The position numbers and the translations under genes are program-made. From Pedococcus sp. 5OH_020 (GTDB lineage: Bacteria; Actinomycetota; Actinomycetes; Actinomycetales; Dermatophilaceae), in contig NZ_JAPYZV010000003.1 of the NCBI RefSeq assembly GCF_027812955.1, forward strand, positions 372,001-436,000: a DNA stretch of 64,000 bases, in the 5' to 3' direction. The notes beneath the pieces are model-generated. The model worked only from the letters and a program-made list of their open reading frames with translations. It searched no databases and was not told the DNA's origin. Positions 18,635-28,177 of this stretch are shown one piece after another. Numbering within the stretch: position 1 is the first letter of the stretch; every line of letters begins with the position of its first letter.

Positions 18635-19287
18635 ACGAGCTGGTCCAGGAGGCCGGTGTCAACGTCGTACAGGAAACCGCCCACCGCCACGGTGTCGGGG
18701 ATCAACGGGTGCGACCTGACCGCGCGCACGTCCGCCTGAAGCGCCTCCCGTTGGTCGGTGACCACGTGGAAGCCCTGCCACGAGGCGTCCTGGCCCGCGG
18801 AGGCGCCGACCCGCTCCCGCAGCTCGGCCTCGGAGTTGCTCGCCATGGCGCACTTCGTATGCGGGACGATGAGGATGCGCTGCACGTTCAGCAGGTGCAC
18901 CCCGAGGACCAGCGCCTCCAGGGCGTTTGCGGTCACCCGGCCACCGGGGTTGCGGAAGATCTTGGCGTCGCCCGGGGAGAGCCCGAGCATCCGCAAGGGG
19001 TCGATGCGAGAGTCCATGCACGTCACCACGGCGACGCCTCGATGGGCGATGCCGTCGAAGCCGCCCAGGGTGAAGCGCGCGGCGAAGGACTGGTTGGCGG
19101 CGATCAGGTCCGCGAAGCCCTGCGACGACGCCGGCTGCTCGTCCGACGTGTCGTCTGTGCTGGACGTCGCGGGGTCGGGCGCGACCGGTTCGTCGGGGGC
19201 CGTCGCGGAGTCCGGCGTGGAGTCCGGCGTGGCGGCGGAGTTCGGCGTGACGGTGGAGTCGGGCGTGACGGTGGATTCTGAGGTCAT
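18631..19287 (-). CDS. Beta-class carbonic anhydrase with repetitive N-terminal extension
   Basis: A 218-residue enzyme for CO2/bicarbonate interconversion. Zinc ligands C90, H143 and C146 lie in CMDSR and HTKCAM, and the catalytic Asp-Arg pair is D92/R94. This is the small actinobacterial subtype similar to Rv1284. Residues 1-55 are a low-complexity Thr/Pro/Asp/Ser region built from TPDS/TPNS-like units, absent from typical members and encoded by repetitive DNA near 19200-19275. AGGA lies before the ATG. It lies 109 bp downstream of the PfkB kinase on the same strand. Confidence 0.9.
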   Translation of the reverse strand: MTSESTVTPDSTVTPNSAATPDSTPDSATAPDEPVAPDPATSSTDDTSDEQPASSQGFADLIAANQSFAARFTLGGFDGIAHRGVAVVTCMDSRIDPLRMLGLSPGDAKIFRNPGGRVTANALEALVLGVHLLNVQRILIVPHTKCAMASNSEAELRERVGASAGQDASWQGFHVVTDQREALQADVRAVRSHPLIPDTVAVGGFLYDVDTGLLDQLV

Positions 19288-19396
19288 AGCAGTCCTGGTC
19301 GCTTCGAGATGGACATCGCCATCGGCTTGACGGTTGAGGTGGAGAAAGTCGTCTCCCTTATCGTCGGCGGTCGTTGCTGCACGGCCCCTCGACGGC

Positions 19397-20314
19397 TCAC
19401 AGCTCGTCCAGACTCGGCGCGTAGGCGCCGGCCTTTCCGACGGTCACCCCGCTGGTCGCCAGCCCACGGTCGATGGCGGGCCGGACGTCCTCCAGGGTCG
19501 CGTCTCGTAGCCGGCCGCGGGCGGCCGGGTGCCCCAGCAGGCCGGAGACAACAAGGCCTGACACCAGCCCCGCCATGAAGGAGTCGCCGGCCCCCACGGT
19601 GTCCACGACGCGCTCTGCCCGGGTCGGCGCCGTCCCGAGGTCCTGACCGCCACGCACGAGGAAGGACACACCCTCACCGCCCAGGGTGACGACGGCCAGC
19701 GAGGCTCCCAGCTCCAGCCACCTCGCCATGACCTGCTCGGCCGACTGCCCGCCATACATCAGGTCCAGGTCGTCCTCGCTTGCCTTCACGACGTCGCTGA
19801 GGCCGACCAGCTCTTCGACCCGGTCGCGGACCCTGTCGAGGTCGCCCATGATGCTGGGCCGGATGTTCGGGTCGTAGGAGACGGTCCCGTGTTCACGGAC
19901 GGTCCGCAGTGCCGTGGTGACGCTGCGTTCGCCGGGTGACAGCACGGTCCCGATCGAGCCCGTATGCACATGCGCGGTCCCGGCCGGAAGCCTCACCTCC
20001 GGCAGGTCCCAGTGGAGGTCGAAGTCGTACGTGGCGGCGCCGTCGCCGTCGAGCGTCGCAACGGCCACGGAGGTGGGAGCGTCACCGAAGCTCTCCGGCA
20101 GGACGGTGACCCCATGGCGCCTGAGGTGGTCCGCGATACGGGTGCCGCGCTCGTCCCGGCCGAGGGAGGTGGCGAAGTCGACGACGTGGTCGAGCCGTGC
20201 CAGGCCCACCGCGACGTTCGCCGGGCTGCCGCCCACGTGCTCCGCCGACTCCCCCGACGCGTCGGTCACGACGTCGACCAGGGCCTCGCCGATCACGAGC
20301 AGGCGCTGGCTCAC
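19397..20314 (-). CDS. PfkB-family carbohydrate kinase (fructokinase-like)
   Basis: A 305-residue kinase. The N-terminal [14 protein letters not shown] motif and the C-terminal DTVGAGDSF motif (238-246, catalytic D244) define the ribokinase/PfkB family. The overall sequence is closest in style to bacterial fructokinases, but ribose, ketodeoxygluconate or other sugars cannot be excluded. The GTG start overlaps the glpX stop as GTGA, so it is translationally coupled to fructose-1,6-bisphosphatase. This suggests a role in feeding fructose-6-phosphate (inference). Confidence 0.88.
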   Translation of the reverse strand: MSQRLLVIGEALVDVVTDASGESAEHVGGSPANVAVGLARLDHVVDFATSLGRDERGTRIADHLRRHGVTVLPESFGDAPTSVAVATLDGDGAATYDFDLHWDLPEVRLPAGTAHVHTGSIGTVLSPGERSVTTALRTVREHGTVSYDPNIRPSIMGDLDRVRDRVEELVGLSDVVKASEDDLDLMYGGQSAEQVMARWLELGASLAVVTLGGEGVSFLVRGGQDLGTAPTRAERVVDTVGAGDSFMAGLVSGLVVSGLLGHPAARGRLRDATLEDVRPAIDRGLATSGVTVGKAGAYAPSLDEL

Positions 20315-21363
20315 CGCGGCTCCGCCCGATGCGCCGTTGCGTGGTCGAAGTCGATGGAGCTGTAGGCCCGCAGCTTCGCGAGCTGGTGGTGGCTCTCGAT
20401 GAGCCGGATGGTGCCTGACTTGGAGCGCATCACGAGCGAGTGGGTCGTGACCCCTCCCGCGCGGTACCGCACCCCACGCAGAAGCTCACCGTCGGTGATA
20501 CCCGTCGCGACGAAGAAACAGTTCTCGCCGCGGACGAGGTCATCCGTGGCCAGCACCCGACCCAGGTCATGGCCCGCGTCGATCGCGCGCTGGCGCTCGT
20601 CGTCGTCGCGCGGCCACAGCCGACCCTGGATGACGCCCCCGAGACACTTGATGGCACAGGCGGCGATGATGCCCTCGGGGGTGCCTCCGGTGCCGAGCAG
20701 GAGGTCGATGCCGGTGTCGTCGCGCGCGGCCATGATGGCGCCCGCCACGTCGCCGTCCGAGATGAAGCGCAGCCGGGCGCCCGCCTCGCGGACCTCGCTG
20801 GCGAGCTGCTCGTGGCGCGGGCGGTCGAGCATGACCACGGTGACGTCCTCGACGGTCTGGCGTTTCGCCTTGGCGATGCGACGGACGTTCTCTCGGACGG
20901 GAAGCCGGATGTCCACGACGTCGGCCGCCTCTGGACCGGTCACCAGCTTCTCCATATAGAAGACCGCCGACGGGTCGTACATCGTGCCGCGGTCTGCCAC
21001 TGCGAGGACCGAGACCGCGTTGGACTGGCCCTTGGCCGTCAGGGTCGTACCGTCGATCGGGTCCACGGCCACATCGCACTCCGGACCGTTGCCGTCGCCG
21101 ACCTCCTCGCCGTTGTAGAGCATCGGAGCGTCGTCCTTCTCGCCCTCGCCGATCACGACGACGCCCTTCATCGAGACCGTGGAGATCAGGGTCCGCATCG
21201 CCTCCACGGCGGCGCCGTCGGCACCGTTCTTGTCGCCCTTGCCCACCCATCGACCACCAGCCATGGCGGCCGCCTCCGTGACGCGGACGAGCTCCAGGGC
21301 GAGGTTGCGGTCGGGTGCCTCGACACCCACGCGCAGTGCTGAGGGGAGGTGTTGCTCAGACAT
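20311..21363 (-). CDS. glpX: Class II fructose-1,6-bisphosphatase
   Basis: A 350-residue gluconeogenic phosphatase that removes the 1-phosphate of fructose-1,6-bisphosphate. [11 protein letters not shown] (71-81) and DPIDGTTL (101-108) are the metal- and substrate-binding motifs of GlpX, and GTGGTPEG is in the C-terminal half. ATG at 21363 is preceded by GAAGGA. A TAGGCT -10 candidate on the minus strand (21406-21401) gives a leader of about 30 nt. Class II is the main FBPase of actinobacteria. It is divergent from a DUF4245 gene. Confidence 0.95.
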   Translation of the reverse strand: MSEQHLPSALRVGVEAPDRNLALELVRVTEAAAMAGGRWVGKGDKNGADGAAVEAMRTLISTVSMKGVVVIGEGEKDDAPMLYNGEEVGDGNGPECDVAVDPIDGTTLTAKGQSNAVSVLAVADRGTMYDPSAVFYMEKLVTGPEAADVVDIRLPVRENVRRIAKAKRQTVEDVTVVMLDRPRHEQLASEVREAGARLRFISDGDVAGAIMAARDDTGIDLLLGTGGTPEGIIAACAIKCLGGVIQGRLWPRDDDERQRAIDAGHDLGRVLATDDLVRGENCFFVATGITDGELLRGVRYRAGGVTTHSLVMRSKSGTIRLIESHHQLAKLRAYSSIDFDHATAHRAEPR

Positions 21364-21460
21364 GCATCGATCCTTCACGCGGCGGCGGGTGAGCGCCCCG
21401 AGCCTATCGGTGGCGGGGGGCGGTTGGCGTTCGGCGGTCACGGTCGTGGACGATGGGCAG

Positions 21461-22018
21461 GTGAGCGCGCCCGCCCCCCGCAGTTCCTACGCCAACGGCT
21501 CGGTGGCGAACATGGTCCGCTCCCTACTGGTGATCGGTGCGCTCGTCGCACTGCTCATCGCCGTCGTTCCGCGGGTCAACACCGTCTCGCAGCCCCCGGT
21601 CGACGTGGCCGCCGCCGCGGTGGAGGTGGCCAAGGAGACCGGCTGGCCCATCGAGCGGCCGCTCGGCCTGCCGCAGGGGTGGGACGCGACGAGTGTCCGC
21701 TACGTCCGCTCGACCGCGGGGCTGATGACCTGGCACGCCGGGTACACCTCGCCCAGCAAGAACTACGTCGCCGTCGAGCAGACCAAGGGCGCGACCGCCG
21801 AATGGGTGGCCGCGCAGACGAACCGCGCCCGCCTGACGGGCACGCTGTCCGCGGCCGGCCGTACCTGGGACACGTACGTGCGCGGCGTCAAGGTCCAGAA
21901 CAGCCTGGTGGCGCAGCCCGCCGACGCCAACGGCCTCACCACGATCATCACGGGCACCGGAACGTTCCAGGAGCTCACGGCCTTCGCGGAGAAGCTCCAG
22001 CCTGTGTCGAAGCCCTGA
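21461..22018 (+). CDS. DUF4245 membrane-anchored protein
   Basis: A 185-residue protein with one N-terminal transmembrane segment (about 18-40) and an extracytoplasmic domain containing PRVNTV and [13 protein letters not shown], both characteristic of DUF4245. Function is unknown. The family often sits divergent from glpX or near xse genes in actinobacteria, as here. GTG at 21461 is preferred because the cytoplasmic tail is then short; upstream in-frame codons overlap the glpX promoter region. Confidence 0.8.
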   Translation: MSAPAPRSSYANGSVANMVRSLLVIGALVALLIAVVPRVNTVSQPPVDVAAAAVEVAKETGWPIERPLGLPQGWDATSVRYVRSTAGLMTWHAGYTSPSKNYVAVEQTKGATAEWVAAQTNRARLTGTLSAAGRTWDTYVRGVKVQNSLVAQPADANGLTTIITGTGTFQELTAFAEKLQPVSKP

Positions 22019-22031
22019 GCGCACCGCAGGC

Positions 22032-22292
22032 CTACTGAGGGTCCTCGTCGGCCAGAGCGGCCTCTGCACCGTCGAGCCACGTGCTGCAGTGGGCGGCCAG
22101 CGCCTCGCCCCGCTGCCACAGCCGCATGCTCTCCTCCAGACCGACCTGGCCGCCCTCCAGCTGCGCCACGATGCCGATGAGCTCGTCACGAGCCGCCTCG
22201 TAGGACAGGCCCGCCAGGTCCACCTGAGGGTCAGGCTGCTGCGACGTCGGGTCCTGCGACGTCCGGTCCTCGTCCTCTCCAGCCTTCGCCAT
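22032..22292 (-). CDS. xseB: Exodeoxyribonuclease VII small subunit
   Basis: An 86-residue protein with the family motif LSYEAARDEL, followed by QLEGGQVGLEESMRLWQRGE. It binds the large subunit XseA; the complex degrades single-stranded DNA from both ends. The N-terminal 25 residues are polar and variable. It follows xseA by 11 bp on the same strand. Confidence 0.95.
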   Translation of the reverse strand: MAKAGEDEDRTSQDPTSQQPDPQVDLAGLSYEAARDELIGIVAQLEGGQVGLEESMRLWQRGEALAAHCSTWLDGAEAALADEDPQ

Positions 22293-22303
22293 GGCCAGGC
22301 AGC

Positions 22304-23566
22304 CTAGCCCGACGTCGACGGCAGCCCGACGACCCGGGCGGCGAAGTCTCCTCGGGCGACCCGCACGCGCACCAGCTCGTCGACGGAGACGTCCAGGGGG
22401 TCGAGGACCACGCGCCCGTCACGCCGTTGCACGACGGCATATCCCCGTTCCAAAGTGGACAGGGGCGACAGCGTGCGAATCTGGGCGCGAAGGTGGCTGA
22501 TCTGGTCGCCGGCGCGGTGTACGGCACTCAGCACCCGGCGGTGCGCCCGTTGCGTCAGGGCGTCCAGCTCGGCCCGTCTCGCGTCGATCATGGCGGCCGG
22601 GTTGGCCATCACCGGGCGGGAGCGGATGGCGACCAGGTGGCGGCGCTCGCCGGCGAGGCGGCCGGCCAGCGCCCGCCGGGCCCGCTCCCGCGCGAGGAGG
22701 ATGCCGTGGCGTTCGGCCTCGGCGTCGGGGACCACCCGCTTTCCCGCATCGGTGGGCGTGGAGGCGCGCCAGTCGGCCACGTGGTCCAGCAACGGGGTGT
22801 CCACGTCATGGCCGATCGCGGAGACGACGGGGGTCCGAGCCGCCGACACCGCCCGCACCAGCGCCTCGTTGCTGAACGGCAGGAGGTCCTCCACCGAGCC
22901 GCCCCCGCGGGCGATGACGATCACGTCCACCAAGACCTCCCCATCGAGCTCGCGGAGGGCGTCGGTGAGCTCCTGGACCGCGGTGGGGCCCTGGACGGCG
23001 ACTTCACGGATGGCGAAGCACGCCGTCGGCCACCGTCGGCGCGCGTTCTCCACGACGTCCTTCTCGGCTGCGCTGGCCCGCCCGCAGATCAGGCCGATGG
23101 TCCGGGGGAGGAACGGCAGGGGCCGCTTCCGGTCGGGGTCGAAGAGGCCTTCGGCGGCGAGAGTGCGCTTCAGGTGCTCCACTCTGGCCAGCAGCTCGCC
23201 GACCCCCACCGGGCGGATCTGACGTGCGTCGAGCATGAGGGAGCCGCGCTGGGTCCAGAAGACCGGCTTGGCTTGGAGGACAACGCGCGCTCCTTGGTCA
23301 AGCTGGACGGGCATGGCGTCGAGGGCGTTGGTGGAGATGGCGACCGACAGCGACATGTCCACGTCGGGGTCACGAAGGGTCAGGTACGCCGTCCGCGAGC
23401 CCGGCCGGCGGTTGAGCTGGACGACCTGGCCCTCCACCCACAGGACCGACATCTTCTCGACGTAGTCGGCGATCTTCAGGCTCAACAGCCGGACCGGCCA
23501 GGGTGACTCGGCAGTGGTGTCAGCCGCCTTCTCCGGCAGCGCCGCTCGCTCTTCTGGGCCGCTCAC
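22304..23566 (-). CDS. xseA: Exodeoxyribonuclease VII large subunit
   Basis: A 420-residue catalytic subunit. The OB-fold region includes SVLWVEGQV and [10 protein letters not shown], and the catalytic core contains [24 protein letters not shown] and [11 protein letters not shown], all typical. The start is set at GTG 23566 because TAGAGT (23579-23574 on the minus strand) lies exactly 7 nt upstream, the local leaderless pattern. A GTG 24 bp further upstream would add eight residues but would include the promoter in the gene. Divergent from ispH. Confidence 0.94.
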   Translation of the reverse strand: MSGPEERAALPEKAADTTAESPWPVRLLSLKIADYVEKMSVLWVEGQVVQLNRRPGSRTAYLTLRDPDVDMSLSVAISTNALDAMPVQLDQGARVVLQAKPVFWTQRGSLMLDARQIRPVGVGELLARVEHLKRTLAAEGLFDPDRKRPLPFLPRTIGLICGRASAAEKDVVENARRRWPTACFAIREVAVQGPTAVQELTDALRELDGEVLVDVIVIARGGGSVEDLLPFSNEALVRAVSAARTPVVSAIGHDVDTPLLDHVADWRASTPTDAGKRVVPDAEAERHGILLARERARRALAGRLAGERRHLVAIRSRPVMANPAAMIDARRAELDALTQRAHRRVLSAVHRAGDQISHLRAQIRTLSPLSTLERGYAVVQRRDGRVVLDPLDVSVDELVRVRVARGDFAARVVGLPSTSG

Positions 23567-23573
23567 GACCCTC

Positions 23574-23579
23574 ACTCTA
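23574..23579 (-). promoter_or_regulatory. -10 element that sets the xseA start
   Basis: On the minus strand TAGAGT is followed by 7 nt and then GTG (23566), indicating a leaderless xseA-xseB transcript. Confidence 0.5.
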
Positions 23580-23663
23580 GGAGGTGCCACCGCGCCGGCG
23601 CCGGTGTCCTGCGGTCGGGTGACTCCACCGCCCGGCCGATTCGGCCCCCCCGGCCCGGCAACC

Positions 23664-23669
23664 TACGAT
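23664..23669 (+). promoter_or_regulatory. -10 element for leaderless ispH
   Basis: TACGAT lies 6 nt before the ATG at 23676. The xseA -10 on the other strand is about 85 bp away, so the two promoters are back to back. Confidence 0.5.
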
Positions 23670-23675
23670 GGGGAC

Positions 23676-24701
23676 ATGACGGAGACCACCGAACAGCCCA
23701 CCCGACGCGTGCTCCTCGCCGCGCCGCGGGGCTACTGCGCGGGCGTGGACCGTGCCGTGGTCACCGTGGAGAAGGCGTTGGAGCTGTACGGTCCGCCGGT
23801 CTACGTGCGCAAGGAGATCGTCCACAACAAGCACGTCGTGACCACCTTGGAGAAGCGCGGGGCCGTCTTCGTCGAGGAGACTGACGAGGTGCCCGAGGGA
23901 GCCACGGTGATCTTCTCCGCGCACGGCGTCGCCCCTGTGGTGCACGAGGAGGCCGCCGCCCTACGGCTCAAGACGATCGACGCGACCTGCCCGCTCGTGA
24001 CCAAGGTCCACCGTGAGGCGGTCCGGTTCGCCAGCGACGACTTCGACATCCTGCTCATCGGCCACGAGGGCCACGAGGAGGTCGTCGGCACCTCCGGTGA
24101 GGCACCCGAGCACATCACGCTCGTCGACGGGCCGGACGACGTCGCGAACGTCACCGTGCGCGACCCGGCGAAGGTCGTCTGGCTGTCCCAGACGACGCTG
24201 TCGGTGGACGAGACGATGGAGACGGTACGCAGGCTCCGCGACCGGTTCCCAGCGCTTCAGGACCCACCGAGCGACGACATCTGTTACGCCACGCAGAACC
24301 GGCAGCTGGCGGTCAAGCAGATGGCTCCCCAGTGTGACCTGATGATCGTCGTCGGCTCGCGGAACTCCTCGAACTCCGTGCGTCTGGTCGAGGTCGCCCT
24401 CGAGCACGGTTCCACTGCGGGTCACCTGGTCGACTACGCCGACGAGATCGACGAGCGCTGGCTGGGGGGCGTCTCCACCGTGGGAGTGACGTCCGGAGCG
24501 TCCGTGCCGGAGGTCCTCGTCAGGGACGTGCTGACCTACCTGGCTGAGCGCGGCTTCGGGGAGGTGCAGCCGGTGGTGGCGGCCGAGGAGAGCCTGCTCT
24601 TCGCACTCCCCAACGAGATCCGGCGTGACCTCAAGGCGCGCGGGATGAGCGACAAGATGCGCCACGACGCGGCCTTCGAGGAGGCCGGGTCCCTCCACTA
24701 G
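23676..24701 (+). CDS. ispH: 4-hydroxy-3-methylbut-2-enyl diphosphate reductase
   Basis: A 341-residue iron-sulfur enzyme for the last step of the MEP isoprenoid pathway (HMBPP to IPP and DMAPP). The three cluster cysteines are C21 (GYCAGV), C105 (DATCPLV) and C203 (DICYATQNR). The proton-donor region TQNRQ and the SRNSSNS phosphate-binding motif are present. The leaderless promoter supports the ATG chosen. It stands alone between divergent xseA and the P450 gene. Confidence 0.97.
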   Translation: MTETTEQPTRRVLLAAPRGYCAGVDRAVVTVEKALELYGPPVYVRKEIVHNKHVVTTLEKRGAVFVEETDEVPEGATVIFSAHGVAPVVHEEAAALRLKTIDATCPLVTKVHREAVRFASDDFDILLIGHEGHEEVVGTSGEAPEHITLVDGPDDVANVTVRDPAKVVWLSQTTLSVDETMETVRRLRDRFPALQDPPSDDICYATQNRQLAVKQMAPQCDLMIVVGSRNSSNSVRLVEVALEHGSTAGHLVDYADEIDERWLGGVSTVGVTSGASVPEVLVRDVLTYLAERGFGEVQPVVAAEESLLFALPNEIRRDLKARGMSDKMRHDAAFEEAGSLH

Positions 24702-24770
24702 GCGCAGCCAGATCGGGTATCCGGGGTCCTTGGTCTGGCGTGTTCGTCCTCGGCTGGGGGCTCGTCCGCG

Positions 24771-24776
24771 TACCGT
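24771..24776 (+). promoter_or_regulatory. -10 element for leaderless P450 gene
   Basis: TACCGT lies 7 nt before the ATG at 24784. Confidence 0.45.
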
Positions 24777-24783
24777 CGGCACC

Positions 24784-26055
24784 ATGATCGACGTGCTCGA
24801 CGCGCGGCGCCGGGTGGTCCGGCGTCTGCTCACGCGACGCTCGGGTGGGGTCGTTGACCTGTCGAGCCTGGAGTCCGTGCCCCGCAGGTTGCTGCGGCCC
24901 CTTCGCCGTGACGGGCTCGACCCCGTGCAGCGGTTGGGCGCCGTCGCACCCGAGCCGGTGCATCGGCTGGCCCACATGTTCGGGATGAACATCTGGCTCG
25001 TGTCCGGCCAGGCGGAGGCGCGGGCGGTGCTCGCCGACCAGGGGAGCTTCAGCAACGACATCCGGCCCTTCGTGGGCACCAGTGGCTCGAGCATCGGCGG
25101 CCTGGGGTTCACGGACCCTCCCGAGCACGGCCGGCTCCGTGGTCTGCTCACTCCCGAGTTCACGATGCGCAGGATCAACCGGCTCGCTCCGAGGATCGAG
25201 GAGATCGTCGACGCTCAGCTCGAGGAGATGCACGCCGCCGGACCTGTCGTGGACCTCGTGGAGAAGTTCGCGTTCCCGATCCCCTTTCTGGTCATCTGCG
25301 AGCTTCTCGGTCTTCCGGACGAGGACCGCGACCGCTTCCGGGCGCTGAGCCACGCCCGGTTCGACGTCTCCTCGGGTGCCGGTGCCTTCGGTGCCATCTC
25401 CGAGTCGCAGCTCTTCCTGCACGAGGCCGTCCGTCGTCAGCGAGCCGAGCCGGGGGACGGCCTGCTCGGCCGGATCATCGCCGCGGCAGGGGACTCGGTC
25501 ACTGACGAGGAGATCGCGGCGCTGGCCGACGGTGTGTTCACGGGCGGGTACGAGACCACGGCCAGCATGCTGGCCCTCGGGTCGCTCGTGCTGCTTCGGG
25601 ACCGCAGGTTCTTCGACCTCGTCCGGGACGACGACAGCGCGATCGACGCCGTGGTCGAGGAGATGCTGCGCTACCTCACGGTCGTCCAGATCGCGTTCCC
25701 CAGGTTCGCCAAGGTGGACCTCGAGCTCTTCGGTAAGCACATCCGGAAGGGCGACGTCGTCATTGCCGCACTGAGCCGGGCCGACCGGGACGCTCGGGTC
25801 GGGCCTGACCTGAACTCGTTCGACCCGAGGCGCCCATCGTCACCCCACCTTGCCTTCGGCCACGGGTTCCATCGCTGCGTCGGCGCCGAGCTGGCCCGGC
25901 TCGAGCTGCGCATCGCCTTCCCCCGGTTGGCCAGGCGCTTCCCCGAGCTCGCCCTGGCGACGGCCCCCTCGAACCTGAGGTTCCGGGACAGGTCCATCGT
26001 CTATGCGGTGGACTCCGTGCCGGTCCACCTGGGTGGGCTCCCCAGGTCCAGCTGA
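24784..26055 (+). CDS. Cytochrome P450
   Basis: A 423-residue soluble bacterial P450. The I-helix oxygen-binding motif is GGYETTAS, the K-helix ExxR is EEMLR, and the heme loop is FGHGFHRCVGAEL with axial ligand C365. Domain order and length are normal. No ferredoxin or ferredoxin reductase is adjacent, so electrons must come from elsewhere (fdxA lies 25 kb away, no link shown). The substrate is unknown. The last 55 bp overlap the 3' end of convergent rmuC. Confidence 0.95.
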   Translation: MIDVLDARRRVVRRLLTRRSGGVVDLSSLESVPRRLLRPLRRDGLDPVQRLGAVAPEPVHRLAHMFGMNIWLVSGQAEARAVLADQGSFSNDIRPFVGTSGSSIGGLGFTDPPEHGRLRGLLTPEFTMRRINRLAPRIEEIVDAQLEEMHAAGPVVDLVEKFAFPIPFLVICELLGLPDEDRDRFRALSHARFDVSSGAGAFGAISESQLFLHEAVRRQRAEPGDGLLGRIIAAAGDSVTDEEIAALADGVFTGGYETTASMLALGSLVLLRDRRFFDLVRDDDSAIDAVVEEMLRYLTVVQIAFPRFAKVDLELFGKHIRKGDVVIAALSRADRDARVGPDLNSFDPRRPSSPHLAFGHGFHRCVGAELARLELRIAFPRLARRFPELALATAPSNLRFRDRSIVYAVDSVPVHLGGLPRSS

Positions 26056-27188
26056 GGGCGCGCGTCCTGCGCAGTGGCTGCCTCGATGAGCTCCATCGCG
26101 GTCAGCACGCGAGGGCCCGTCTCGACCGGCTTCAGCGTGGGGAGGTCGTCGCCGACGACCTCCAGCTCGTGCATCCGTCGGGCCGTCACGAGCACTCGGG
26201 TCTCCAGCGCCCCGACCAGCTGGTTGTAGGCCTCGACGCTGCGTTGCAGGGCGGTGCCCATCTTGGCGGCGTGCGCGCCCAACGTGCCGAGTCGGTCGTA
26301 CAGGTCGCGCCCCAGGGCCATCAGCTCCCGCGCGTTGGCCGTCAGGGCGTCCTGCTGCCACGTGAAGGCGACCGTGCGGAGCAGGGCCATGAGCGCACCC
26401 GGTCCGACGAGCACGACTCGGCGCGCCATGGCGTCCTCGTGCAGGCTCGGGTCGGCGGCCAGCGCGGCCGAGAGCATCGCCTCAGTCGGGACGAAACAGA
26501 CCACCATCTCGGGTGACGTGTCGAAGGCCGACCAGTACTCCTTGTCGGCGAGCGCCCGGACGTGCCCCTTGAGGTGGTGCGCGTGCTCACGCAGCAGGCG
26601 CGTGCGCTCAGGCCCTTCGAGGTCCTCGGCCTGGGCCTGCAGGAACGCCACCATCGGGGCCTTGGAGTCCACGACGAGGAACTTGTCACCAGGGAGCCGG
26701 ACCACCACGTCGGGCCGCACCTGCTTCTGGTGCCTGCTGACCCGGCAGACCTGCTCCTCGAAGTCGCAGCGCGCGAGGAGGCCCGCATGCTCGAGCACCC
26801 GTCTGAGCTGGACCTCTCCCCACGCCCCGCGCACTGTTGAGGCGTTGAGCGAGCCGGCGAGGCTCTGGGTCTGCCGGCCGAGCTCGGACGTCGAGGCCCA
26901 CACCTGGGCGATCGTCTGCTCCAACGCCGCGTACTGGTGGGTGCGGTCGCGCTCGAGGGTCCCCACCTGGAGCTCGACGCGCCCGAGGGCGTCCCGCAGG
27001 GGCGCCAGCGCTGCCGCAGTCTGGGCATCGTCGGTGTGCGCCGCCTCAAGGTCCACCACACGCTCGCGAAGCAGGTCGCGCTCGGCCGTGATGCCGGCAG
27101 CTCGCACGAGCCCGAGCTGCCGGGCGACGAGTGCACCGCTGGCCCAGCCCAGCACGAGGCCGGTGAGCAGGACGAGGACCATCTCCAT
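26001..27188 (-). CDS. rmuC: DNA recombination protein RmuC
   Basis: A 395-residue protein with one N-terminal membrane segment (about 3-22), a helical coiled region and the RmuC core: VRGAWGEVQLRRVLE, RPDVVVRLPGDKFLVVDSK and VCFVPTEAML. RmuC limits inversions at short inverted repeats and is thought to be a nuclease-like protein with a PD-(D/E)XK-type core. ATG at 27188 is chosen so that the hydrophobic segment follows at once. Its end overlaps the P450 gene by 55 bp on the other strand. Confidence 0.93.
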   Translation of the reverse strand: MEMVLVLLTGLVLGWASGALVARQLGLVRAAGITAERDLLRERVVDLEAAHTDDAQTAAALAPLRDALGRVELQVGTLERDRTHQYAALEQTIAQVWASTSELGRQTQSLAGSLNASTVRGAWGEVQLRRVLEHAGLLARCDFEEQVCRVSRHQKQVRPDVVVRLPGDKFLVVDSKAPMVAFLQAQAEDLEGPERTRLLREHAHHLKGHVRALADKEYWSAFDTSPEMVVCFVPTEAMLSAALAADPSLHEDAMARRVVLVGPGALMALLRTVAFTWQQDALTANARELMALGRDLYDRLGTLGAHAAKMGTALQRSVEAYNQLVGALETRVLVTARRMHELEVVGDDLPTLKPVETGPRVLTAMELIEAATAQDARPQLDLGSPPRWTGTESTA

Positions 27189-27225
27189 GCTGTCGACCTT
27201 GCCAGCCGGCACCGACAGGCCACCG

Positions 27226-27231
27226 TAGGCT
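27226..27231 (+). promoter_or_regulatory. -10 element for leaderless GNAT-Nudix gene
   Basis: TAGGCT lies 7 nt before the ATG at 27239. Confidence 0.5.
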
Positions 27232-27238
27232 GGCCGAC

Positions 27239-28129
27239 ATGTCCACCACGCCACCGCTCGTGCTGCGCGATGGTGACGTCGCGCTGGACCGCCTCGACGA
27301 GGATGGCGTCCACGCCTTCGACGTGCGCTGGGAGGGCGAACGGGTGGGCCGCGTGGAGCTCCTGGCCGACGACAACGGCGACGCGGAGCTGCTGTGGGTC
27401 CTGGTTCCCGAGTACCGCGCGGTCGGGGTCGCGGAGCGGGCCCTGCGTCTGGTCGTGGAGTGGGCGCTGCACTCCCAGGGGCTGGAACGGGTGGAGGCCC
27501 ACGTCGACGATGCCGACCGGGATGCGGTCCGCGCAGCCATGCGAGCCGGCCTTCTCAAGGAGGGGGTGGCCCGCGGCGCGGTGGGACCGGGCGGTTCCCG
27601 ACGGGACGTCATCCAGCTCGCCCGCCTGCGCCGGGACGCCGGGCCGGACACCCGGGAGGGCTTCATCGCCCAGCTGAACTCGGCGCTGCCCACCAAGCGC
27701 GCCATCGCCCAGGGCGTGCTGCGCGACCCCGCAGGACGGGTGCTGCTGTGTGAGCTCGTCTACAAACAGGAGTGGGACCTGCCCGGCGGCGTCGTCGACC
27801 CGCTGGAGTCGCCTGCGGAGTGCGTGGTCCGAGAGGTCCGTGAGGAGCTGGGGCTGGAGCTGGAGGTCCGGGGGCTCCTGGCCGTCAACTGGCTTCCTCC
27901 GTGGCGGGGATGGTCGGACGCCACCGTCTTCGTCTTCGACCTGGGCCGGGCTGACACCGGGCTCCTCCAGCGTGCGACCTTGCAGGCCAGGGAGATCCGC
28001 GCCGTGCACTTCGCCGGCGAGGAGGAGTGGGAGCACCGGGTGGCGCCGTACAACCAGCGACTGCTGGCTTTCCTTTCGGCGCACACCGGGCCCACGGCGT
28101 ACCTGGAGGACGGTCTGCCGGCGCTGTGA
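27239..28129 (+). CDS. GNAT acetyltransferase-Nudix hydrolase fusion
   Basis: A 296-residue two-domain protein. Residues about 10-140 look like a GNAT domain; the acetyl-CoA loop is RAVGVAERAL, a degenerate R/QxxGxA motif. Residues about 150-285 form a Nudix domain with a complete box: GGVVDPLE starting near G183, then REVREELGL. Nudix enzymes cleave nucleoside diphosphate-X compounds and GNATs transfer acetyl groups, so the fusion may act on one nucleotide-linked substrate in two steps (inference). It is divergent from rmuC. Confidence 0.85.
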   Translation: MSTTPPLVLRDGDVALDRLDEDGVHAFDVRWEGERVGRVELLADDNGDAELLWVLVPEYRAVGVAERALRLVVEWALHSQGLERVEAHVDDADRDAVRAAMRAGLLKEGVARGAVGPGGSRRDVIQLARLRRDAGPDTREGFIAQLNSALPTKRAIAQGVLRDPAGRVLLCELVYKQEWDLPGGVVDPLESPAECVVREVREELGLELEVRGLLAVNWLPPWRGWSDATVFVFDLGRADTGLLQRATLQAREIRAVHFAGEEEWEHRVAPYNQRLLAFLSAHTGPTAYLEDGLPAL

Positions 28130-28177
28130 GCGGACCTGCCCACGTGGATGCGAACGGCGGTACGACAGACTGACCTG

